Shown here piece after piece: positions 56,800-64,000 of a stretch of 64,000 nucleotides of DNA. The DNA comes from Luteimonas rhizosphaerae. Its GTDB lineage: Bacteria; Pseudomonadota; Gammaproteobacteria; Xanthomonadales; Xanthomonadaceae. Positions within the stretch are counted from its first letter, which is position 1; each line of letters begins with the position of its first letter. The stretch covers positions 62,001 to 126,000 of the forward strand of contig NZ_NRQR01000018.1 in NCBI RefSeq assembly GCF_002849595.1, read 5' to 3'. The position numbers and the translations under genes were made by a program. The notes below the pieces were generated by a model, which worked only from the letters and a program-made list of their open reading frames with translations, was not told the DNA's origin and did not search any database.

Positions 56800-58509
56800 A
56801 TGATCGAATTCATCACCGTCCTCGGCCTTGCGCTCGCGCTCGGCTGGCCGCTGGGCCGCTATCTCGCCGCCGTGATGCGCGGCGGCGCCCTGCCGGGCGA
56901 CCGGTTGTTCGGGCTGATCGAACGTCCGATCTATCGCCTGCTCGGCGTCGACCCCGCACGCGGCATGGACTGGAAACACTACGCGCTGGCGTTCATCGCC
57001 AGCAACGCGGTGCTCGGCGCGCTGGTCTGGGCCCTGCTGATGACCCAGGCCTGGCTGCCGCTGAATCCCAACGCAGCGCCGAACATGTCGTGGGACCTCG
57101 CGCTGCACACGGCGGTGTCGTTCCTGACCAACACCAACCAGCAGCACTATTCCGGCCAGGCGCAGCTGTCGTATCTCGCGCACATGGCCGGCATCGTCGG
57201 CCTCCAGGTGGTCACACCGATGATGGGCCTCGCGCTGGTCGCGGCGACGCTGCGCGCGTTCTTCGGCGGGCGCAATCGCGACGAACACGGCGTCGCGCGC
57301 GGCGGCGTGGCCGACGTCGGCAACTACTGGGCCGATGTCGTGCGGCCGTCGGTGCGCGTGCTGCTGCCGCTCGCCGTGCTGTGGAGCGTGCTGCTGACCG
57401 GTCAGGGCGTGCCGGCGACGCTATCGGGCGGGCCCGAGGCGACGCCGGTCGATGCCAGCGCCGGCATGGAGACGCAGAAGATCCCGTTGGGTCCGGTCGC
57501 GGCGATGGTTGCGGTCAAGCAGCTCGGCACCAACGGTGGCGGCTGGTACGGCCCCAACAGCAGCGTGCCGCTGGAGAATCCGACGCCGTTCTCCAACTGG
57601 CTGGAGACGCTGGCGCTGATCCTGCTGCCGGTCGCGGTCGCCTGCATGATCGGGCCGTTCACCGCGCGTCGGCGACTGACGCCGCTGGTGCTCGGCACGA
57701 TGCTGGCGATGTCGCTCGCATCCGCGGGTCTGGCGGTGTGGTCGGAGTCGGCGTCGCCGACGTCCACCGACGTCGCGCTGATGGAAGGCAAGGAAGTCCG
57801 CAACGGCGCCGCGCCTTCCGCGCTGTGGGCGGCGCTGACCACGCAGACCTCGAACGGCTCGGTCAATGCGATGCACGACTCGATGGCGCCGCTGACCGGC
57901 CTCGTCACGCTGTCGAACATGCTGATCAATGCGATCTGGGGCGGCATCGGCTGCGGACTGCAGCAGTTCCTGGTCTATCTGCTGCTGGCGGTCTTCGTCG
58001 CCGGACTGATGACCGGACGCACGCCGGAACTGTTCGGCCGCAAGATCGAGGCGCCCGAGGTGCGGCTGCTCGCCGCGCTGGTGCTGCTGCAGCCGGTGGT
58101 GCTGCTGGGCCTCACCGCGCTGACGCTGGCGGTGCCGGCGTGGACCGGCAACAGCAATCCCGGCTTCCACGGCATCAGCCAGGTGTTCTACGAATACGTG
58201 TCGGCCTTCGCCAACAACGGCTCCGGCTTCGAGGGCCTGGGCGACGCGACGCGATGGTGGAACCTGTCGACGAGCGCCGTGCTCGCACTCGGCCGCTACC
58301 CCGCGCTGCTGCTGCCGCTGGCGATCGCCGCGATGCTCGGTGCCAAGCGCGCCGCGCCGGACAGCGCGGGCACGCTGCGGATCGAGACACCGACGTTCGC
58401 GCTGACGCTCATCGCCATCGTCGTGATCCTCACCCTTCTCCAGTTCATGCCGGTCCTGGTCCTCGGCCCCGTGGCCGACCACCTCGCGCTGGCCGCCATC
58501 GCCGGATGA
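56800..58509 (+). CDS. kdpA: Potassium-transporting ATPase subunit KdpA
   Basis: 569 residues, about ten membrane helices. The potassium-filter segments are visible: [40 protein letters not shown] and [10 protein letters not shown]. It binds and conducts K+ in the inner membrane. No kdpF gene is found in the 41 bp before it. Its stop overlaps kdpB by 4 bp. Confidence 0.96.
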   Translation: MIEFITVLGLALALGWPLGRYLAAVMRGGALPGDRLFGLIERPIYRLLGVDPARGMDWKHYALAFIASNAVLGALVWALLMTQAWLPLNPNAAPNMSWDLALHTAVSFLTNTNQQHYSGQAQLSYLAHMAGIVGLQVVTPMMGLALVAATLRAFFGGRNRDEHGVARGGVADVGNYWADVVRPSVRVLLPLAVLWSVLLTGQGVPATLSGGPEATPVDASAGMETQKIPLGPVAAMVAVKQLGTNGGGWYGPNSSVPLENPTPFSNWLETLALILLPVAVACMIGPFTARRRLTPLVLGTMLAMSLASAGLAVWSESASPTSTDVALMEGKEVRNGAAPSALWAALTTQTSNGSVNAMHDSMAPLTGLVTLSNMLINAIWGGIGCGLQQFLVYLLLAVFVAGLMTGRTPELFGRKIEAPEVRLLAALVLLQPVVLLGLTALTLAVPAWTGNSNPGFHGISQVFYEYVSAFANNGSGFEGLGDATRWWNLSTSAVLALGRYPALLLPLAIAAMLGAKRAAPDSAGTLRIETPTFALTLIAIVVILTLLQFMPVLVLGPVADHLALAAIAG

Positions 58510-60581
58510 TCCCGATGCCTCCTCTCACTGAAACCGCCGCGCCGACGCGCGGCACCAATCCCCGCCTGTTCGACGCGGCCATCCTGCGCAGCGCCTCGGT
58601 CGACGCGTGCCGCAAGCTGTCGCCGCGCCACGCGCTGCGCAACCCGGTGATGGCCGTGGTCTGGCTGGGGACCGTGCTGACCGGCGCCCTGACCGTCCTC
58701 GGCCATGCCGCACCTGCCCTGGGCGGCAGCATCACCGCGGTCCTCGCGCTGACCGTGCTGTTCGCGAACTTCGCCGAGGCCATGGCCGAGGCCCGCGGTC
58801 GCGGCCAGGCCGCATCGCTGCGGCGTGCGCGCCAGGACCTCGTCGCGCGTCGCCTGGCCGGCGAGGCCGAGGGCGCCGCGGAAACGCAGGTGCCCGCTGC
58901 GGAACTGAAGCCGGGCGACCTCGTGGCCGTGTCGGCTGGCGAACTGATCCCCGCCGACGGCGAGATCCTGCGCGGCGTCGCCACGATCAACGAGGCCGCC
59001 GTCACCGGCGAGTCCGCGCCGGTGCTGCGCGAGGCCGGCACCGACCGCTCCGGCGTGATCGGCGGCACCAAGGTGCTGTCGGATGCGATCGTCGTGCGGG
59101 TGACCGTGGAAGCCGGGCACAGCTTCCTCGACCGCATGATCGCGCTGGTCGAAGGTGCCAACCGGCAGAAGACCCCGAACGAGATCGCGCTCGGCCTGCT
59201 GCTGACCACGATGACGCTGACCTTCCTCGTCGTCGTGCTGACGCTGCCGGCGATCGCGGGCTTCGTCGGCGTGCGCCTGGACCCGGTGCTGCTGGTCGCG
59301 CTGCTGGTGTGCCTGATTCCGACGACGATCGGCGCACTGCTGCCGGCGATCGGCATCGCCGGCATGAACCGCGCGCTGTCGGCGAACGTGCTGGCCAAGT
59401 CCGGCAAGGCGGTCGAGCTGGCCGGCGACGTCGACGTGCTGCTGCTCGACAAGACCGGCACCATCACCTACGGCGATCGGCAGGCGACCGCCTTCCATGC
59501 ACTGGCCGGCATCGATCCCGATGCGTTGCGCGAGGCAGCGCTGCTGTCGTCGCTGGCAGACCCGACGCCGGAGGGCAAGTCGATCGTCGCGCTGGCGCGT
59601 CGGCCCGGCGAGGCAATCGAGGTGCCGGCGGACGCACGCTTCGTCGCGTTCACCGCGCAGACGCGCATGTCCGGTGTCGATCTCGGCAATGCGGGCGCGC
59701 CGCGGCGGATCCGCAAGGGCGCGCTCGACGCGATCCTTGCGCACGTCGTGGCGCTCGGCGGCCAGCAGTCGCATGAATTGCGCGCGCGGGTCGAGCAGGT
59801 CGCGCGCGGCGGCGCCACGCCGCTGGTCGTCGCCGACGGCGCGCACGTGCTCGGCGTCGTGGAACTGTCGGACGTGGTCAAGACCGGCATCCGCGAGAAG
59901 TTCGCGCAGCTGCGGGCGATGGGCATCCGCACGGTGATGATCACCGGCGACAACCCGCTGACCGCGGCGGCGATCGCGGCCGAGGCCGGCGTCGACGACT
60001 ACATCGCCGAGGCGCGGCCCGAGGACAAGCTCGCGCGCATCCGCAGCGAGCAGGCTGCCGGCCGGCTGGTGGCGATGGTCGGCGACGGCACCAACGACGC
60101 GCCCGCGCTCGCGCAGGCCGATGTCGGCCTGGCGATGAACTCCGGCACCCAGGCGGCGAAGGAGGCCGGCAACATGGTCGACCTCGATTCCGACCCGGCC
60201 AAGCTGCTGCGCGTCGTCGAGGTCGGCAAGCAGCAGCTGATCACCCGCGGTGCGCTGACGACGTTCTCGCTGGCGAACGACGTGTCGAAGTACTTCGCGA
60301 TCCTGCCGGCGCTGTTCGCCGCGGCGATCCCGCAGATGGCCGTGCTCGATGTCATGCGGTTGTCGAGCCCGGCCAACGCGGTGCTCGCCGCGCTGGTCTT
60401 CAACGCGGTCGTGATCCCGATGCTGATTCCGCTGGCCCTGCGCGGCGTGCGTTTCCGCGCCGGCAGCGCGACCGCCCTGCTGCGCCGGAACATGCTGGTC
60501 TTCGGCCTCGGCGGCGTGCTGCTGCCGTTCGCCGCGATCAAGCTTATCGACCTCGCGCTTGCCGCCATCTTCGGTTCCTGA
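58506..60581 (+). CDS. kdpB: Potassium-transporting P-type ATPase subunit KdpB
   Basis: 691 residues from the ATG at 58506 (another in-frame ATG at 58515). The phosphorylation site is [12 protein letters not shown] (Asp), with TGESAP in the actuator domain and [15 protein letters not shown] in the hinge. The regulatory serine region near TGESAPV is present. It hydrolyses ATP to drive KdpA. Complete. Confidence 0.97.
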   Translation: MIPMPPLTETAAPTRGTNPRLFDAAILRSASVDACRKLSPRHALRNPVMAVVWLGTVLTGALTVLGHAAPALGGSITAVLALTVLFANFAEAMAEARGRGQAASLRRARQDLVARRLAGEAEGAAETQVPAAELKPGDLVAVSAGELIPADGEILRGVATINEAAVTGESAPVLREAGTDRSGVIGGTKVLSDAIVVRVTVEAGHSFLDRMIALVEGANRQKTPNEIALGLLLTTMTLTFLVVVLTLPAIAGFVGVRLDPVLLVALLVCLIPTTIGALLPAIGIAGMNRALSANVLAKSGKAVELAGDVDVLLLDKTGTITYGDRQATAFHALAGIDPDALREAALLSSLADPTPEGKSIVALARRPGEAIEVPADARFVAFTAQTRMSGVDLGNAGAPRRIRKGALDAILAHVVALGGQQSHELRARVEQVARGGATPLVVADGAHVLGVVELSDVVKTGIREKFAQLRAMGIRTVMITGDNPLTAAAIAAEAGVDDYIAEARPEDKLARIRSEQAAGRLVAMVGDGTNDAPALAQADVGLAMNSGTQAAKEAGNMVDLDSDPAKLLRVVEVGKQQLITRGALTTFSLANDVSKYFAILPALFAAAIPQMAVLDVMRLSSPANAVLAALVFNAVVIPMLIPLALRGVRFRAGSATALLRRNMLVFGLGGVLLPFAAIKLIDLALAAIFGS

Positions 60582-60590
60582 GGAATGTCC

Positions 60591-61211
60591 ATGTCCACTG
60601 TTCCCGCGTCCTCCCTGTCGACATCACGTCCGCGTGGCCTGCTGCGCGCAGCCTGCGGTCTCGCCGCGGTCACCCTGCTCGGCTTCGGCCTGCTGTATTC
60701 GCTGGCGGCCACCACGCTCGGCGGGGTGCTGTTCCCCGCGCAGGCGCAGGGCAGCCTGATCGAGCGCGACGGCCGCATCGTCGGCTCGGCGCTGGTCGCG
60801 CAGCCGTTCGTCGACGCCCGCTATTTCATGCCGCGGCCGTCGGCCGCCGGGTACGACCCGATGGCACTCGCCGGCAGCAACCAGGCGCGCACGAATCCGG
60901 ACCTGCGCACGGCGATGACAACGGCCGTCGACGATATCGCCGCCCGCGAGGGCATTGAAGCGCGCGACGTGCCCGGTGATCTCGTGACCCGCTCGGGCAG
61001 CGGCATCGATCCGCACATCAGCCCGGAGGCCGCACGGGTGCAGATCGCGCGCGTCGCGCGGACACGCGGTCTCGCGGTCGCCGACGTCGAGCGCCTGGTC
61101 GAGGCGCATACCGCCGGCCCGCAGTTCGGGCTGCTCGGCGCGCCGCGTGTCGATGTGCTGGCGCTGAACCTCGCGCTCGATGCGCAGGCCGGCGGGCGCG
61201 GCGCAGAATAG
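60591..61211 (+). CDS. kdpC: Potassium-transporting ATPase subunit KdpC
   Basis: 206 residues from the ATG at 60591, preferred over 60585 because GAGGA ends at 60584 and gives proper spacing only to the later start. One N-terminal helix (ACGLAAVTLLGFGLLYSLAA) and a periplasmic domain with SGIDPHISPEAARVQIARVA and HTAGPQFGLLGAPRVDVLAL. It stabilises the complex and K+ binding. Confidence 0.95.
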   Translation: MSTVPASSLSTSRPRGLLRAACGLAAVTLLGFGLLYSLAATTLGGVLFPAQAQGSLIERDGRIVGSALVAQPFVDARYFMPRPSAAGYDPMALAGSNQARTNPDLRTAMTTAVDDIAAREGIEARDVPGDLVTRSGSGIDPHISPEAARVQIARVARTRGLAVADVERLVEAHTAGPQFGLLGAPRVDVLALNLALDAQAGGRGAE

Positions 61212-61215
61212 GCCG

Positions 61216-63870
61216 ATGGTCGACAACCGCGACGCCCGGGCCGATGCCCTGCTGGCCGACACCCGACGCCGCGAGGCGGGCGGGCGGTTGACGGTGTTCC
61301 TCGGCGCGGCGCCCGGCGTCGGCAAGACCTACGCGATGCTGTCGCGCGCACGGGAACTGCACGCGACCGGCGTCGACGTCGTCGTCGGCCTGGTGGAAAC
61401 CCACGGACGCGCGGACACCGCGGCGCTGCTCGACGGGCTCCAACAGCTGCCGCGGCGCCAGATCACCTACCAGGGCCGCACGCTGGACGATCTGGATGTC
61501 GATGCCGTGCTCGCGCGTCGCCCGGCGCTGGTGCTGGTCGACGAACTCGCGCATCGCAACGTGCCCGGCAGCCGCCACGAGCGCCGCTGGCAGGACGTCG
61601 TCGACCTGCTCGATGCCGGCATCGACGTCTGCACCACGGTCAACATCCAGCACCTGGAAAGCCTCAACGATGTCGTCCACCGCATCACCGGCGTGCGCGT
61701 CACCGAAACCGTGCCGGACGCGCTGTTCGACCGGCTGCGCGACATCCGGCTGGTCGACCTGCCGCCGGCGGAGCTGATCGAGCGGCTCAAGGCCGGCAAG
61801 GTCTACCTGCCCGACCAGGCGACGCGCGCACTGCAGGCGTTCTTCTCGCCATCGAACCTCGCCGCGCTGCGCGAACTGGCGATGCAGACCGCGGCCGATC
61901 GCGTCGATGCCGATCTGCGGGGCAGCCAGGCGGCGCGCGGACTGCCGGGGTTCGCGCTGCGGCGCACGGTGCTGGTCGCGATCGATGGCCTCGGCACTTC
62001 CGACTACCTCGTGCGCGCCGGCCGCCGGATCGCCGAGCGGCGCGATGCGCCGTGGCGCGTGGTCACCGTCGATGCCGGCGGTCGCAGCGATGCGCCGCGC
62101 CAGCTCGAACTCGACCAGGCCTTCGCACTCGCGCGCAGCCTCGGCGCCGAGACCGACGTGCTGCACGGCAGCCGCATCGCCGATGCGCTGCTCGAACACG
62201 CCGAGCGGATCGGTGCGTCGACGATCGTCGTGGGCCGCACGCGTGAGCGACCGTTCGCGCGCATGGTCAACCGCACGCTGACCCAGCGCCTGCTGCAGCA
62301 GGGCGCGCGCCACGAGCTGGTGATCATCGGCACGCCGGACGCGCGGGCGAAGGCGCGTCGACGCCGGCGCATCGGCGAGGCGGCCTTCGGCGCGCGCGAC
62401 ATCGGCCTGCCGGTGGTCGCAACCGCGCTGGCCATCGGCTTCGGCTGGCTGGCGCAACGCGTCGCCGGCCTGGACGATCTGTCGATGGTGTTCATCGTCG
62501 CCGTCGTCGTCGTCGCCGCGCAGGCGCGCATGGCCGCGGCGATGACCACCGCGGTGCTGTGCTTCGTCAGCTACAACTTCTTCTTCATCGAACCCCGCTT
62601 CACCTTCCAGATCGGCGCGCATCGCGGCGTGGTCACCGTCGTGCTGTTCCTCGCCGCGGCGCTGGTCGCCGGGCGGCTCGCCGCGCGATTGCGCGAACAG
62701 GTGCTGGCATTGCGCGCGGCCAACACGCACGCGACCGGCCTGCAGGCGCTGGGGCGGCAGCTCGCGGGCGCGGCCGATCTCGGGGAAGTGGTGGCGGCCG
62801 GACGCAACGCGCTCGCGCGGGCGCTCGATGCGGAGGCATGGCTGCGCATCGGCGACGTGGACGCAGCGGCCCAATGGCCTGACGGTCTCGACCCGGCCGC
62901 GGTCGACTGGACCCGGCGACACGGCCAGCCGGCCGGCCGCTTCACCGACACGCTGTCGGCGTCGCGCTGGTGGCTGCTGCCGCTGCGCGCGGGCAGCGAG
63001 ACGCTCGGTGTCGCGGCGCTGCGCTTCCCGGAGTCGCGCACGCGACTCGGCCTGGAACAGCACCGGCTGGCCCAGGCGATGGCCGACGACATCGCCCAGG
63101 CCGCGCTGCGCACGCGGCTGGTCGCCGATCTCGAAGGCGCACGTGTCTCGAACGAAACCGAGCGCCTCCGGTCGGCGCTGCTGTCGTCGGTGTCGCACGA
63201 TCTGCGCTCGCCGCTGGCGTCGATGATCGGCTCGGCCAGCAGCCTGGTCGGCTACGGCGACACGATGGACGCGACCGATCGCCGGGCCCTGCTCGACACC
63301 ATCGTGCTCGAGGGCGAACGGCTCGATCGCTACATCCAGAACCTGCTCGACATGACCCGGCTCGGTCACGAGGGCCTGGTGCTCAATCGCGACTGGATCG
63401 GCGTCGACGAACTGGTCGGCGCGGCGGTCGGGCGCCTGCGCCGCTACCAGCCCGGGATCGTGGTGGACAGCGACGTGCCCGCCCGCCTCGCGCCGCTGTG
63501 GGTGCATCCGGCGCTGGTCGAACAGGCGCTGTTCAATGTGCTGGAGAACGCGGCGAAGTTCTCGCCGCCCGGCGCGCCGGTGCGACTGGTCGCACGCGAG
63601 GTCGACGATGCGCTGCGGATCGACATCAGCGACCGCGGCCCCGGTATCCCCGACGACGAGCGCGCCCGCATCTTCGACATGTTCTACAGCGTCGAACGCG
63701 GCGACCGCGGCCGCAAGGGGACCGGCCTCGGCCTGACGATCTGCCAGGGCATGATCGGCGCCCACGGCGGCGCGGTCGAAGCGCTGCGCGGGCCCGACGG
63801 CCACGGCACCCTGATCCGGATCACGCTGCCGCGGCAGCGGCCTCCGTCAGACTCGCCCGATGCCGACTGA
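61216..63870 (+). CDS. kdpD: Sensor histidine kinase KdpD
   Basis: 884 residues from the ATG at 61216. The N-terminal KdpD domain has the Walker A GAAPGVGKTYAMLSRA and DELAHRNVPGSRHERRW; a universal-stress-like domain follows (about 250-370), then four membrane helices (about 395-500), a GAF-like part and the kinase core with His661 in SSVSHDLRSPLASMIGS and GTGLGLTICQGMIGAHGG. It senses K+ limitation and osmotic change and controls kdpABC through KdpE. kdpE overlaps its end by 11 bp. Confidence 0.96.
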   Translation: MVDNRDARADALLADTRRREAGGRLTVFLGAAPGVGKTYAMLSRARELHATGVDVVVGLVETHGRADTAALLDGLQQLPRRQITYQGRTLDDLDVDAVLARRPALVLVDELAHRNVPGSRHERRWQDVVDLLDAGIDVCTTVNIQHLESLNDVVHRITGVRVTETVPDALFDRLRDIRLVDLPPAELIERLKAGKVYLPDQATRALQAFFSPSNLAALRELAMQTAADRVDADLRGSQAARGLPGFALRRTVLVAIDGLGTSDYLVRAGRRIAERRDAPWRVVTVDAGGRSDAPRQLELDQAFALARSLGAETDVLHGSRIADALLEHAERIGASTIVVGRTRERPFARMVNRTLTQRLLQQGARHELVIIGTPDARAKARRRRRIGEAAFGARDIGLPVVATALAIGFGWLAQRVAGLDDLSMVFIVAVVVVAAQARMAAAMTTAVLCFVSYNFFFIEPRFTFQIGAHRGVVTVVLFLAAALVAGRLAARLREQVLALRAANTHATGLQALGRQLAGAADLGEVVAAGRNALARALDAEAWLRIGDVDAAAQWPDGLDPAAVDWTRRHGQPAGRFTDTLSASRWWLLPLRAGSETLGVAALRFPESRTRLGLEQHRLAQAMADDIAQAALRTRLVADLEGARVSNETERLRSALLSSVSHDLRSPLASMIGSASSLVGYGDTMDATDRRALLDTIVLEGERLDRYIQNLLDMTRLGHEGLVLNRDWIGVDELVGAAVGRLRRYQPGIVVDSDVPARLAPLWVHPALVEQALFNVLENAAKFSPPGAPVRLVAREVDDALRIDISDRGPGIPDDERARIFDMFYSVERGDRGRKGTGLGLTICQGMIGAHGGAVEALRGPDGHGTLIRITLPRQRPPSDSPDAD

Positions 63871-64000
63871 TCCTGCCGCCGCATCCACGCCGGTCCGCGT
63901 GCTCGTCGTCGACGACGAGCCGCAGATCCGCCGCTTCCTCGACATCAGCCTGCGCGCGCAGGGCTACGAGGTGCTGCTGGCGGCCGATGGCGAAACCGGA
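63860..64000 (+). CDS. kdpE: Response regulator KdpE, N-terminal part
   Basis: 47 codons from the ATG at 63860 to the window edge. VRVLVVDDEPQIRRFLDISL is the start of a receiver domain with the acidic pair. Overlap with kdpD and order in the operon identify it as KdpE. The rest lies beyond the window. Confidence 0.92.
   Translation, partial: MPTDPAAASTPVRVLVVDDEPQIRRFLDISLRAQGYEVLLAADGETG

Overview
The window is 64 kb of uniformly GC-rich bacterial chromosome. The gene content suggests the family Lysobacteraceae (Xanthomonadaceae), Lysobacter- or Luteimonas-like: DUF1415, DUF3297 and DUF4031 proteins, YajQ, an N-terminally lipoylated dihydrolipoyl dehydrogenase, intergenic repeats of the type common in that family, and an MlaF-like ATPase fragment. 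This is inferred from protein character, not from a database match. Almost everything is chromosomal housekeeping and envelope biology. I see no prophage, integrase, transposase, CRISPR array, rRNA or tRNA.

Layout. 1-3710: end of a MoxR ATPase gene, a DUF58 protein, a GAF-GGDEF cyclase and three small conserved proteins. 3984-7230: a beta-barrel porin and a BCCT transporter. 7417-10850: a DUF3016 protein and a GntR/YtrA-type regulator-ABC transporter operon. 10945-15122: cell-wall enzymes (two L,D-transpeptidases, one M23 peptidase), a fasciclin lipoprotein and a GDSL esterase. 15178-18414: a YbbA/YbbP-type ABC system whose permease gene is broken. 18700-23611: rRNA-modifying enzymes, a HAD phosphatase, an LprI-like protein and a metal-efflux operon. 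23612-24690: a noncoding, repeat-built stretch. 24691-29482: DUF1415, YajQ, an alcohol dehydrogenase, an EamA transporter, a small membrane protein and OmpW. 29965-35158: aceF, a GNAT/nitrilase fusion and lpd. 36633-43867: the complete atpIBEFHAGDC operon. 43965-45850: a GtrA-like protein and glmU. 45980-53698: a seven-gene minus-strand efflux and two-component locus. 54057-55889: glmS. 56039-64000: a porin gene followed by kdpABCDE, the last cut by the window edge.

How the genes work together. aceF and lpd supply the E2 and E3 of pyruvate dehydrogenase and share nearly identical lipoyl domains. glmU and glmS are both in the UDP-GlcNAc pathway but lie on either side of the efflux locus. That locus encodes an HlyD-like adaptor, a 66-residue protein, a MacB-type ATPase, two permeases, a sigma-54 activator and a histidine kinase. 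A well-formed sigma-54 promoter lies just in front of its first gene, with GTCCGC half-sites upstream, so the system probably controls itself.

The strangest observations are lesions in conserved genes. The YbbP-like permease carries about 69 bp that read, on the opposite strand, as the Walker B region of an MlaF-type ATPase, and its frame shifts there. The BCCT transporter lacks about 14 residues of its most conserved segment. The only atpA lacks about 13 residues of the near-universal ALAQYRELAAF region. These may be real mutations or local assembly errors; raw reads would decide.
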